Positions 13,214-20,057 of a stretch of DNA of 21,807 bases are shown here, one piece after another. Under the pieces are notes generated by a model, which worked only from the letters and a program-made list of their open reading frames with translations, had not been told where the DNA came from and made no database searches. Within the stretch, counting starts at the first letter, position 1. Every line of letters starts with the position of its first letter. The position numbers were made by a program, and so were the translations under genes. This stretch comes from Tissierellaceae bacterium (GTDB lineage: Bacteria; Bacillota; Clostridia; Tissierellales; Tissierellaceae): contig JALNZV010000029.1 of the NCBI GenBank assembly GCA_023229175.1, positions 1 through 21,807 of the forward strand. The letters run 5' to 3'.

Positions 13214-15586
13214 ATGAACGATTATAAGAGTATTGGTAAACGTGTAATGAGACGTGATGCCAGAGAAAAAGTTTTGGGGGAGGCCAAATTCACCTGTGAC
13301 GTGTACTTACCTGGAATGTTACATGCAAAGGTACTTAGAAGTACATTGCCCCATGCACGTATAAAGTCCATTGATACTACGAAGGCAGAAGCATTGCCTG
13401 GTGTTAGAGCCGTACTTACTTACAAAAATACTATTGATACCCTATATAATCAAGCAGCTGCGCTTATGGAAATTGCCGAAGGTCAGACTTTAGTTATGGA
13501 CCAAAAGATATTTGACAACGTAGTTAGATTTGTAGGCGACGAAGTGGCAGCAGTAGCAGCGGATACAGTTGAAATAGCAGAAGCTGCAATAAAACTAATA
13601 GATGTAGAATACGAACCTCTACCATTTTATATAGATCCCTTAGATGCAGAAAAACAAGATACAGTAAATATCCATGCAGATAAATTACATCTGCAGTCTG
13701 CTCACAATGTGCCAGGTGACCCTTCGCATATAAAGAAAGGCGACATAGAAAAGGGCTTTGCCGAGTCAGATGAAATAGTCGAAGTAAAATTTAAAATAGC
13801 ACCAGTGAAACAGATGCAAATGGAAACCCATAGTGCCGTAGCTTCACTGGAAGACGACAGAATTACAGTATATTGTTCAACGCAAAATGTCCAGGTCGTT
13901 AGAGGACAGTTAGCGCACATATTTAAGATTCCGATGTCAAGGATAACAGTCAAGAACCCGCCATATGTTGGAGGTGGATTTGGTATAAGAATAGGACTGT
14001 CAGGAAAGGCAGAAGTAATCGCCATAGCCTTGGCATTAGCAGCAAAAAAACCAGTTAAGTACATCTATTCACGTAAAGAAGATTTAATAGCCAGTGAAAC
14101 TAGACATGGAGGCTATGTTAGTGTAAGACTGGGGGCCAAAAAGGATGGTACCCTTACGGCGTTGGAAATGAAGTCCATACTCAACAAAGGGGCCTACACC
14201 AGCCATGGAGGCGCAATCCATGGAACACTAGGAGTTATGAATACCTCCTTATACAGAATTCCAAATATAGACTATTATGGATATTCAGTCTATACAAATA
14301 CGACACCAGCAGGAGCCATGAGAGGATATGGCAATCCACAGGGCAATATGACAGTAAATAGGGCAGTAGACATGATGGCAAAACGACTGGGGATAGATCC
14401 ATTAGAAATGAGAAGAAAAAATGCAACTGGCAAAGGCGACGAGTATATGCTACCTTACCCATGTACATCAAGTACCTTGGCAGGTTGCATGGAACTAGGT
14501 GCCAAAGAAATACATTGGGATAAACGTGCAGAGTACAATTTAGAAAAAGGCAGGGTTCGCAGGGGAATGGGAATGGGAATAGGAACACACTTCTCGGGAG
14601 GTCACCCATTCGTACTTGACTATGAAAACGCCTTTATAACTGTACAGGCAGATGGATCCGTAAGTGTGGCTACAGCAGCCAGCGACATAGGCACAGGTTG
14701 TAATACAAGTCTAGCACAGATAGCAGCTGAGGCATTAAATGTACCATTGAAAAAAGTCTATCTCACATATGCAGACACATCTTCAACTCCCTATGGCTAT
14801 GGATCACACTCCAGCCGTTCAGTATTCATGCATGGAAATGCCATAGTAGAGGCTGCAAAAAATGTCAAAGCACAGATTTTAGAATATGCTGCTTCATTGG
14901 CAGGCATAGAAAGCAGTGATTTGGAAATAGTAGACGGTATAATACGCACAATCGACTCGTCCAGACGTTTTCCTAAAAATATATATGCCAGGAGAATATT
15001 CTTAGATCAGGAATTTACCCCCTTGGGAGACGAAGAATTTTACTCCAGCATCACATTTACAGAATTAGCACACTATGCTCACTCTCAAGAAAAACAATTC
15101 ATGGGCCTAGGCAGTATAAATAATACAAATGCACCGCCATGGTATTGTTCCTTTGCAGATGTAAGTGTAGATATGGATACTGGCAGAATTACCTTAAATA
15201 ACTTTGTCGGGGTTCACGACGTAGGTACAGTCATCAACCCAGATTGTGTAGAGGGACAAATCAACGGTGGAAACCTGCAGGGAATAGGATATGCCCTAGG
15301 CGAGGCACTGACATACGACGAAAGAACAGGAATTCAATACGTAAATGAGATTCAACAGTATATGCAGCCAACAATAATGGGGACACCGGATATGGGAGCC
15401 TATTATGTGGAAGAGAAAGAGCCAAATGGGCCATTTGGAGCCAAGGGGCTTGGGGAGACACCATGTATTTCACCAGTAGCCGCCATAGTAAATGCAGTAT
15501 GCAATGCATTGGACATAGATGACGACGACATTAAAGTGCCTCTAACTCCACAAGTAGTATTAGACATGATTAAGAAAAATTCATAA
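13214..15586 (+). CDS. xdhA: Molybdenum hydroxylase catalytic (molybdopterin) subunit
   Basis: A 790-residue large subunit of the xanthine dehydrogenase/aldehyde oxidase family, which hydroxylates N-heterocycles with oxygen from water. In order: N-terminal hammerhead domain (about 10-125), Moco-binding 1 (about 150-390) with YVGGGFGIRIG, and AMRGYGNPQGNMTVNRAVD (family AFRGFGxPQ), then Moco-binding 2 with GSINNTNAPPWYCSFADV and the catalytic Glu748 in GAKGLGETPC. The formiminotransferase and cyclodeaminase upstream favour a purine substrate (xanthine or purine), and purine fermenters have selenium-dependent enzymes of this kind. The sequence cannot prove substrate or selenium use. Start ATG 13214 follows GGAGG. 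A stable hairpin lies just after the stop. Confidence 0.92.
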   Translation: MNDYKSIGKRVMRRDAREKVLGEAKFTCDVYLPGMLHAKVLRSTLPHARIKSIDTTKAEALPGVRAVLTYKNTIDTLYNQAAALMEIAEGQTLVMDQKIFDNVVRFVGDEVAAVAADTVEIAEAAIKLIDVEYEPLPFYIDPLDAEKQDTVNIHADKLHLQSAHNVPGDPSHIKKGDIEKGFAESDEIVEVKFKIAPVKQMQMETHSAVASLEDDRITVYCSTQNVQVVRGQLAHIFKIPMSRITVKNPPYVGGGFGIRIGLSGKAEVIAIALALAAKKPVKYIYSRKEDLIASETRHGGYVSVRLGAKKDGTLTALEMKSILNKGAYTSHGGAIHGTLGVMNTSLYRIPNIDYYGYSVYTNTTPAGAMRGYGNPQGNMTVNRAVDMMAKRLGIDPLEMRRKNATGKGDEYMLPYPCTSSTLAGCMELGAKEIHWDKRAEYNLEKGRVRRGMGMGIGTHFSGGHPFVLDYENAFITVQADGSVSVATAASDIGTGCNTSLAQIAAEALNVPLKKVYLTYADTSSTPYGYGSHSSRSVFMHGNAIVEAAKNVKAQILEYAASLAGIESSDLEIVDGIIRTIDSSRRFPKNIYARRIFLDQEFTPLGDEEFYSSITFTELAHYAHSQEKQFMGLGSINNTNAPPWYCSFADVSVDMDTGRITLNNFVGVHDVGTVINPDCVEGQINGGNLQGIGYALGEALTYDERTGIQYVNEIQQYMQPTIMGTPDMGAYYVEEKEPNGPFGAKGLGETPCISPVAAIVNAVCNALDIDDDDIKVPLTPQVVLDMIKKNS

Positions 15587-15599
15587 TTCACCATTGTAG

Positions 15600-15640
15600 T
15601 TTTACATTGTGCGGCAGCAGCACAACCGCACAATGTAAAA
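15600..15640. repeat. 15-bp perfect hairpin after xdhA
   Basis: TTTTACATTGTGCGG (15600-15614) and its exact complement (15626-15640), with an 11-nt loop. It is GC-rich at the top and not followed by T's on either strand, so it is not a standard terminator. It may stabilise the upstream xdh mRNA or set lower expression of the downstream membrane protein. Confidence 0.75.
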
Positions 15641-15681
15641 CAAAATATAATTTTCAAAAAATGGAAAGGTGAGTGGATATA

Positions 15682-16188
15682 ATGAGTCTTACAGTTGCAT
15701 TATCGATAAGTATTGGAGTAGTTTCAGGTTTATGGATGATTATTGCACATTACTTAGGATTGACAGGTCTTACATTTTTCATAGTGCCCGCATGGGCAGC
15801 ATTTGTAGGGATGCCCTTATATTTCGCCAGTGGCGGTGGGGAAAAAGGCCTATCCAAGACCCTAGCGGCTAATGCTGGCGGTGCATTAATGAGTATAGTT
15901 ATGTTATTAATCGCTGATTTCTTTGGATTTCTAGGAGGACCCTTTGATATAGCATTGGGAGTAGGATTAGGTTCACTTATAATTGTATGTTATTCCAAAT
16001 TTGATTTATTGTCCTATGTCCCTGGTGGCTTTGGGGGCTGCGCATCTGCATTTGGATTTGGAGCGGGTAAAAACTTCCCCATGGTTGCAGCAGTTGTAAT
16101 AGCATTGTTTTCAGGTGCCATATTAGGCTATATTGCCGATGTATGGGGAAATGCAATGGCAAAGAAATCGGGAGAAGAAATAGGATAG
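15682..16188 (+). CDS. DUF1097 (YcdZ-like) inner membrane protein
   Basis: A 168-residue protein with about five transmembrane helices separated by short loops, many rich in Gly (ASGGGEKGLSK, VPGGFGGCASAFGFGAGKNF). It fits the DUF1097 family, whose function is not known; a channel or carrier role is plausible. AAAGGTGAG lies 8 nt before ATG 15682. A GTG at 15673 in frame is too close to that site. It lies 95 nt after xdhA, beyond the hairpin, on the same strand and before the terminator at 16234, so it is the last gene of the operon. It could move the enzyme's substrate or product. Confidence 0.7.
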   Translation: MSLTVALSISIGVVSGLWMIIAHYLGLTGLTFFIVPAWAAFVGMPLYFASGGGEKGLSKTLAANAGGALMSIVMLLIADFFGFLGGPFDIALGVGLGSLIIVCYSKFDLLSYVPGGFGGCASAFGFGAGKNFPMVAAVVIALFSGAILGYIADVWGNAMAKKSGEEIG

Positions 16189-16233
16189 CAATAAGTAAAA
16201 AATAGATAAATTCACTACCCAAAATCATATAGG

Positions 16234-16287
16234 CTTGAGGGCAATATTCGAACTCCGATGTTGCCCCCAAGAAATCATATTTTTTTT
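16234..16287 (+). terminator. Terminator of the hydroxylase operon
   Basis: CTTGAGGGCAA (16234-16244) pairs with TTGCCCCCAAG (16261-16271) with one A-C mismatch and a 16-nt loop. An eight-T tract follows at 16280-16287, 8 nt after the stem, a bit far for an ideal terminator. Confidence 0.6.
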
Positions 16288-16293
16288 ATTAGG

Positions 16294-16317
16294 CGTTATA
16301 TTAATAAAAGAATAAGG
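16294..16317. promoter_or_regulatory. ModE-like site before the ABC transporter operon
   Basis: CGTTAT (16294-16299), 12 nt, ATAAGG (16312-16317): 11 of 12 half-site bases of the ModE operator with exact spacing. It overlaps a possible -10 (TATATT, 16297-16302) and ends at the ribosome site of the first gene, a repression geometry like that of E. coli modABC. An equally good 11/12 match occurs by apparent chance at 8291-8314, so this site alone is weak. Confidence 0.35.
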
Positions 16318-16332
16318 AAGGAAGGGTTAAAT

Positions 16333-17373
16333 ATGTATAAAATATGCAAGGGTTCAATGAAGTTAATATTAGTTTTGATTTTAATAATCGCACTGTTGGG
16401 AACTGCGTGTTCCAAAACTGCTCAAAATGACGAGCAAATTGAAAAGCCAACTAGCATGGTAATAAAAGACCACCTGGGCAGGGAAATAGAAATTGACAAA
16501 CCTGTAGAGACCATCGTCAGCGGGTATTATATAACTACATCCCTTTTAATAGCCCTCGGACTAAAGGACAATATAGTGGGCTTAGAATCAAAGCCTGAGA
16601 TGAGACCTATATACTCCTTAGCCGCACCTGAATTATTGGATTTACCTTCTGTAGGTACCTTAAAAGAGTTTAACATTGAGGCGACAGTTGCCCTTAACCC
16701 AGATTTGATTATAGTATCTTCAAGGCTAAAAGATTCCGTAGAGACTATGGAAAAGTTAGGTTTTAAGGTGATTGCTGTAAACCCCGAGGATGAACAACTC
16801 CTAAATGAAACAATATTAATGGTTGGGAAAGCAACCAACAGGACAGAAGTAGCAGAAAAACTTATAGAATATAACAACAATAAAGCCAATATGATAAAGG
16901 ATCTCGTAAAGGATAAAGAAAGAAAAGACGTGTACTTAGGTGGCAATAGCAATTTCCTGCTAACAGCCTCCAGCAAAATGTACCAAAACTCCTTAATAGA
17001 ACTGGCAGGCGGGAGAAATGTAGCAGAGGATATCGACGATACATATTGGGCTGAAATATCCTATGAGCAGTTAATAATATATAATCCCGATATCATTGTT
17101 GGAGTGCCATCTACAACTTACACAAAAGAAGATGTACTTACAGATTCAAGACTTGTCAGTTTAGATGCCGTAAAAAACAAAGATGTATATTTTATGCCAG
17201 CTAATCTGGAAAATTGGGACTCCCCAATCCCATCAGGTATATTAGGCTCATTGTGGATGACTTCAGTTTTACACGAGGACGTGTATTCATTTGATGAATT
17301 TAAGGAGGATGCTTTTGAGTTTTACAAAGAGTTTTATAATATTGAAATAGACAAAGATGAGCTGTCCAAATAA
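16333..17373 (+). CDS. FecB/BtuF-type substrate-binding lipoprotein (probable molybdate/tungstate)
   Basis: Extracellular binding protein of a class III (iron/cobalamin-type) ABC importer. The lipoprotein signal ends LLGTAC with the lipidated Cys at 26. The mature protein has the two-lobe Fe/B12 periplasmic-binding fold: VIKDHLGREIEIDKPVETIV, a hinge around FNIEATVALNPDLIIVSSR, and YEQLIIYNPDIIVGV in lobe 2. The ending NWDSPIPSGILGSLWM also occurs, in my recollection, in binding proteins of MolBCA-type molybdate/tungstate systems. The ModE-like gene in the same operon supports that substrate; iron-siderophore or cobalamin remain possible. Start ATG 16333 has GAAGGAAGGG upstream; an open frame back to 16258 overlaps the terminator. 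346 residues. Confidence 0.85.
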   Translation: MYKICKGSMKLILVLILIIALLGTACSKTAQNDEQIEKPTSMVIKDHLGREIEIDKPVETIVSGYYITTSLLIALGLKDNIVGLESKPEMRPIYSLAAPELLDLPSVGTLKEFNIEATVALNPDLIIVSSRLKDSVETMEKLGFKVIAVNPEDEQLLNETILMVGKATNRTEVAEKLIEYNNNKANMIKDLVKDKERKDVYLGGNSNFLLTASSKMYQNSLIELAGGRNVAEDIDDTYWAEISYEQLIIYNPDIIVGVPSTTYTKEDVLTDSRLVSLDAVKNKDVYFMPANLENWDSPIPSGILGSLWMTSVLHEDVYSFDEFKEDAFEFYKEFYNIEIDKDELSK

Positions 17374-17387
17374 TGAGAAGGGACCAT

Positions 17388-18386
17388 ATGATAAAAAAGT
17401 CATCCAATAACAATACTTATGTACAAATATATATCGGTTTATTAGTTATGGTGATATCATTAATAATATCCATTTCCATTGGAAGATACCCTATTTCCAT
17501 AAAAGAGATTGCAAAAATAGTCCTTGGGAAGGAAGTATCTGAGCTTACGCAGAGGGTATTTCTTACCCTTCGACTGCCTAGGACTTTGATGGCACTTTTA
17601 GCGGGGGCAGGTCTGAGCATATCGGGCAGCGTTTATCAGACAATATTTAAAAACCCCTTGGCAACGCCTGATATAATAGGTATATCCTCTGGAGCAAATC
17701 TAGGGGCAGCTGTAGCCATTGGACTTTTATCCGGGAGGCCAATAACTGTTGCAATATTAGCATTTATAGGGGGATTACTGGCAGTATTTGGAGCCTTGGG
17801 CCTAACTAGAATAACAAAAAACATTGGAGTGACCACATTTATATTGGCGGGAATTGTAATTGGCTCCATATCCCAGGGACTAATAATGCTTATTAAATTT
17901 ACAGCAGATCCCGAAAGGCAGCTGGCATCAATAGAGTATTGGTCCATGGGCAGCTTGGCAAGTGTTACTGATAGCAAACTCCTGTCTATTTTGCCATTTT
18001 TTCTATTGGGAATCATGGGTCTATATTTATTGAGGTGGAAAATAAATATACTTTCATTAAGCGATCAGGAGGGAAGTTCCTTGGGAATAAGGGTCAATCG
18101 AATAAGGATAAGTGTTATAATTTCAGCAACCCTTGTAGTAGCCAGTGTCGTAAGCGTTACAGGCCTTATTTCATTCATAGGGTTAATAGGGCCTCACATA
18201 GCAAGGATTATAACTAAGAAAAATGATTTCAATACTGCTATTTTAGGAGGTATAAGCGGTGCAATAATAATCATTATAGCGGACACTTTAGCAAGGAGCC
18301 TTAGCAGCAGCGAAATACCCATAAGTATATTGACCACATTCATAGGGGCACCATTTTTAGCTTATTTAATGAGAAAAATTAGATAG
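17388..18386 (+). CDS. FecCD-type ABC transporter permease
   Basis: A 332-residue permease of the FecCD/BtuC family, which would form the homodimeric channel for the binding protein before it. The family landmarks are present: LRLPRTLMALLAGAGLSISG followed by YQTIFKNPLATPDIIGISSGANLGA in the first third, and GLISFIGLIGPHIARI in the last, the coupling loop to the ATPase. About ten hydrophobic segments. ATG 17373 overlaps the previous stop, but ATG 17388 is better placed behind AGAAGGG, so I use it. Close packing with the SBP and ATPase shows one operon. Confidence 0.9.
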   Translation: MIKKSSNNNTYVQIYIGLLVMVISLIISISIGRYPISIKEIAKIVLGKEVSELTQRVFLTLRLPRTLMALLAGAGLSISGSVYQTIFKNPLATPDIIGISSGANLGAAVAIGLLSGRPITVAILAFIGGLLAVFGALGLTRITKNIGVTTFILAGIVIGSISQGLIMLIKFTADPERQLASIEYWSMGSLASVTDSKLLSILPFFLLGIMGLYLLRWKINILSLSDQEGSSLGIRVNRIRISVIISATLVVASVVSVTGLISFIGLIGPHIARIITKKNDFNTAILGGISGAIIIIIADTLARSLSSSEIPISILTTFIGAPFLAYLMRKIR

Positions 18387-18395
18387 GAGGATAAC

Positions 18396-19160
18396 ATGCT
18401 TAGAATAGAGGATATATGTGCCGGCTACAACGGAAGGACAGTCATAGAGGATATTAACTTTGTATGTAGGCCAGGGGAATTAACGGCAGTTTTAGGACTA
18501 AATGGAACTGGTAAAACCACGTTGTTAAATGTCCTGTGCGGTTTATTAAAGCCTAAAAAAGGGAAGGTTATTGTAAATGGACATGACATTCTCAAAATAA
18601 GTGAAAGGGAAAGGGCCAGAAATATTAGCCTAATGCCGCAAAGGCACAGCATCATCTACGATACAAAAGTAATAGATGTGGTATTAACTGGAATTACCCC
18701 TCACTTGGCTTTCTTTGAAACCCCTAGCAAAACTCACAAAGAAGCTGCAGAAGATATATTGAGGATGCTTAAAATGGAACAATACAGCGAAAAAAACTTT
18801 CTTGAACTCAGCGAAGGGCAAAAGCAATTGATTATCTTTGGCAGGACTCTGCTGCAAAATTCTGAAATAATGCTCTTTGATGAGCCTGACAGCTCTTTAG
18901 ATTACAGAAACAAGCACATGTTAATTGACAAGATTAAAGACGTTCTAAGCTCCGACCAGAAAATAGGGTTAGTAACACTTCACGATCCAAATCTGGCCCT
19001 ATGCTATTGTGACAACATAATTATTATTTGGGAAGGAACAATTTATGCGAAATTTCCTACAAAGGACTTAGATGTCAGCTACATAAACAGAATATTTTCA
19101 AAGCTACTTGGAAATGTATCAATACTATGTCACAAAGATAAATATGTGATTGCGAGGTAA
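18396..19160 (+). CDS. ABC transporter ATPase (FepC/BtuD type)
   Basis: Energises the permease. A 254-residue NBD with Walker A GLNGTGKTT (34-42), Q-loop Gln82 in LMPQRHS, signature LSEGQKQL at 138-145 (LSGGQ with the second Gly as Glu), Walker B IMLFDEPDSSLD with catalytic Glu163, and the switch His196 in TLHDPN. The C-terminal tail of about 45 residues beyond the core (ILCHKDKYVIAR) is short and lacks a TOBE domain, unlike the ModC ATPases of classical molybdate importers. AGGAGG before ATG 18396; the permease ends 9 nt upstream and the ModE-like gene starts 4 nt downstream. Confidence 0.92.
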   Translation: MLRIEDICAGYNGRTVIEDINFVCRPGELTAVLGLNGTGKTTLLNVLCGLLKPKKGKVIVNGHDILKISERERARNISLMPQRHSIIYDTKVIDVVLTGITPHLAFFETPSKTHKEAAEDILRMLKMEQYSEKNFLELSEGQKQLIIFGRTLLQNSEIMLFDEPDSSLDYRNKHMLIDKIKDVLSSDQKIGLVTLHDPNLALCYCDNIIIIWEGTIYAKFPTKDLDVSYINRIFSKLLGNVSILCHKDKYVIAR

Positions 19161-19164
19161 TAAA

Positions 19165-19494
19165 ATGAAGGCAGGTTATAGAGTGTGGATTGAGGACGAA
19201 GAAGGAAACAGAATTTTCGGAGAAGGACCTTATCAATTGTTAGAACTAATCGAAGAGCTGGGGTCAATTAACAAGGCATCAAAAAAAATGAATATGTCCT
19301 ACTCCAAAACCATGAGGATAATAAAGAAAACAGAAGAAAAATTGGGAATAAAATTGTTGGACAGGGAAATAGGCGGCATAGATGGGGGAGGGGCCAAGCT
19401 TACAGACAACTGCAAAGAATTAATGGAAAGGTATGGTAAATTTAGAGATGCGTGCACCGCTGGAATTGAAAGAATATATAATGAAACTTTTTAA
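19165..19494 (+). CDS. ModE-like HTH regulator without molybdate-binding domain
   Basis: A 109-residue winged-helix protein matching the N-terminal half of ModE (LysR-type HTH): YRVWIEDEEGNRIFGEGPYQ, then LLELIEELGSINKASKKMNM and SYSKTMRIIKKTEEKLG, and LLDREIGGIDGGGAKLTDNC, the signature wing of ModE/MopB. Full-length ModE (about 260 residues) has two TOBE domains that bind molybdate; this protein stops before them. It either senses through another protein or is a constitutive DNA binder. ATG 19165 sits behind GAGGT; an in-frame TTG at 19150 is less likely. It overlaps the NTPase gene. Suggested targets are the CGTTAT-N12-ATAACG sites. Confidence 0.85.
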   Translation: MKAGYRVWIEDEEGNRIFGEGPYQLLELIEELGSINKASKKMNMSYSKTMRIIKKTEEKLGIKLLDREIGGIDGGGAKLTDNCKELMERYGKFRDACTAGIERIYNETF

Positions 19495-19963
19495 GGGCTC
19501 CGGGAAGAAACACCTAGTTATCACCGGAAGCAAGCAAATAGGGAAGTCGACTCTTGTACGGGAGATATTAAGGCATGAGACCGAATATGGGGGAATTGTA
19601 ACGTATTTAAAGCTGGACCATAGAAATATGCCAACAGAGGTCGTAATGGAAGATATCTTAGATAGGGGAAAATCCTGTATAATCGGCGAAATGACGGATA
19701 ATGGCATGATAGCAGTATCCGAGGGTTTTGAAATAGACGGTGTAAACCTACTAAAAAAATATAGGCTAAGCAAGATAGAGACAATCGTAATAGACGAAAT
19801 TGGATTTCTGGAAACCAACGCAAAAAACTATCAAAAAGAAATAATGCTGTGTTTCAGAGATAAGAGGATAATAGCAGTCATAAGAAAAGAAGACAATGAC
19901 TTTTTAAATGAAATTAAGAACTTTCCAAATACGCTTGTCGTTGACCTAGACCAATTTTCATAG
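19481..19963 (+). CDS. THEP1-like P-loop nucleoside-triphosphatase
   Basis: Walker A GSKQIGKST (16-24 from this start) and a Walker B-like TIVIDEIGFLE (Asp105, Glu106) in a 160-residue protein. The arrangement (GFEIDG before, FLNEIKNFPNT after) is that of the THEP1/NTPase_1 family of nucleotide triphosphatases. MobB, the GTP-binding partner in molybdenum cofactor maturation, has a similar size and P-loop, and given the ModE-like neighbour a Mo-cofactor or metal-handling role is worth testing; there is no direct evidence. No clear ribosome site. ATG 19481 overlaps the ModE-like stop by 14 nt and may be coupled; ATG 19448 or 19433 in frame would add 11 or 16 residues. Confidence 0.75.
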   Translation: MKLFKGSGKKHLVITGSKQIGKSTLVREILRHETEYGGIVTYLKLDHRNMPTEVVMEDILDRGKSCIIGEMTDNGMIAVSEGFEIDGVNLLKKYRLSKIETIVIDEIGFLETNAKNYQKEIMLCFRDKRIIAVIRKEDNDFLNEIKNFPNTLVVDLDQFS

Positions 19964-19967
19964 CAAT

Positions 19968-20005
19968 AAATACATTGAGATATTAAATCTCAATGTATTT
20001 TTTTT
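19968..20005 (+). terminator. Strong rho-independent terminator
   Basis: AAATACATTGAGAT (19968-19981) and ATCTCAATGTATTT (19987-20000) form a 14-bp stem with a 5-nt loop and a T8 tract. It ends the transporter-ModE-NTPase operon. Confidence 0.92.
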
Positions 20006-20057
20006 CGTCTGATACAAATAATAAAAGTTATTAGGATAAATACAAGGAGTGATTCAA

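Noticed and set aside
13702..14609. Long minus-strand open frames opposite the hydroxylase genes.
   Set aside because: They lie antisense to well-supported coding sequence, have no ribosome sites, and their products have no recognisable domains.
16231..16275. Minus strand contains GTTCGAAT and resembles the T-arm end of a tRNA or an attachment site.
   Set aside because: The flanking bases do not form a T stem or acceptor stem. The region is better explained as the terminator hairpin.
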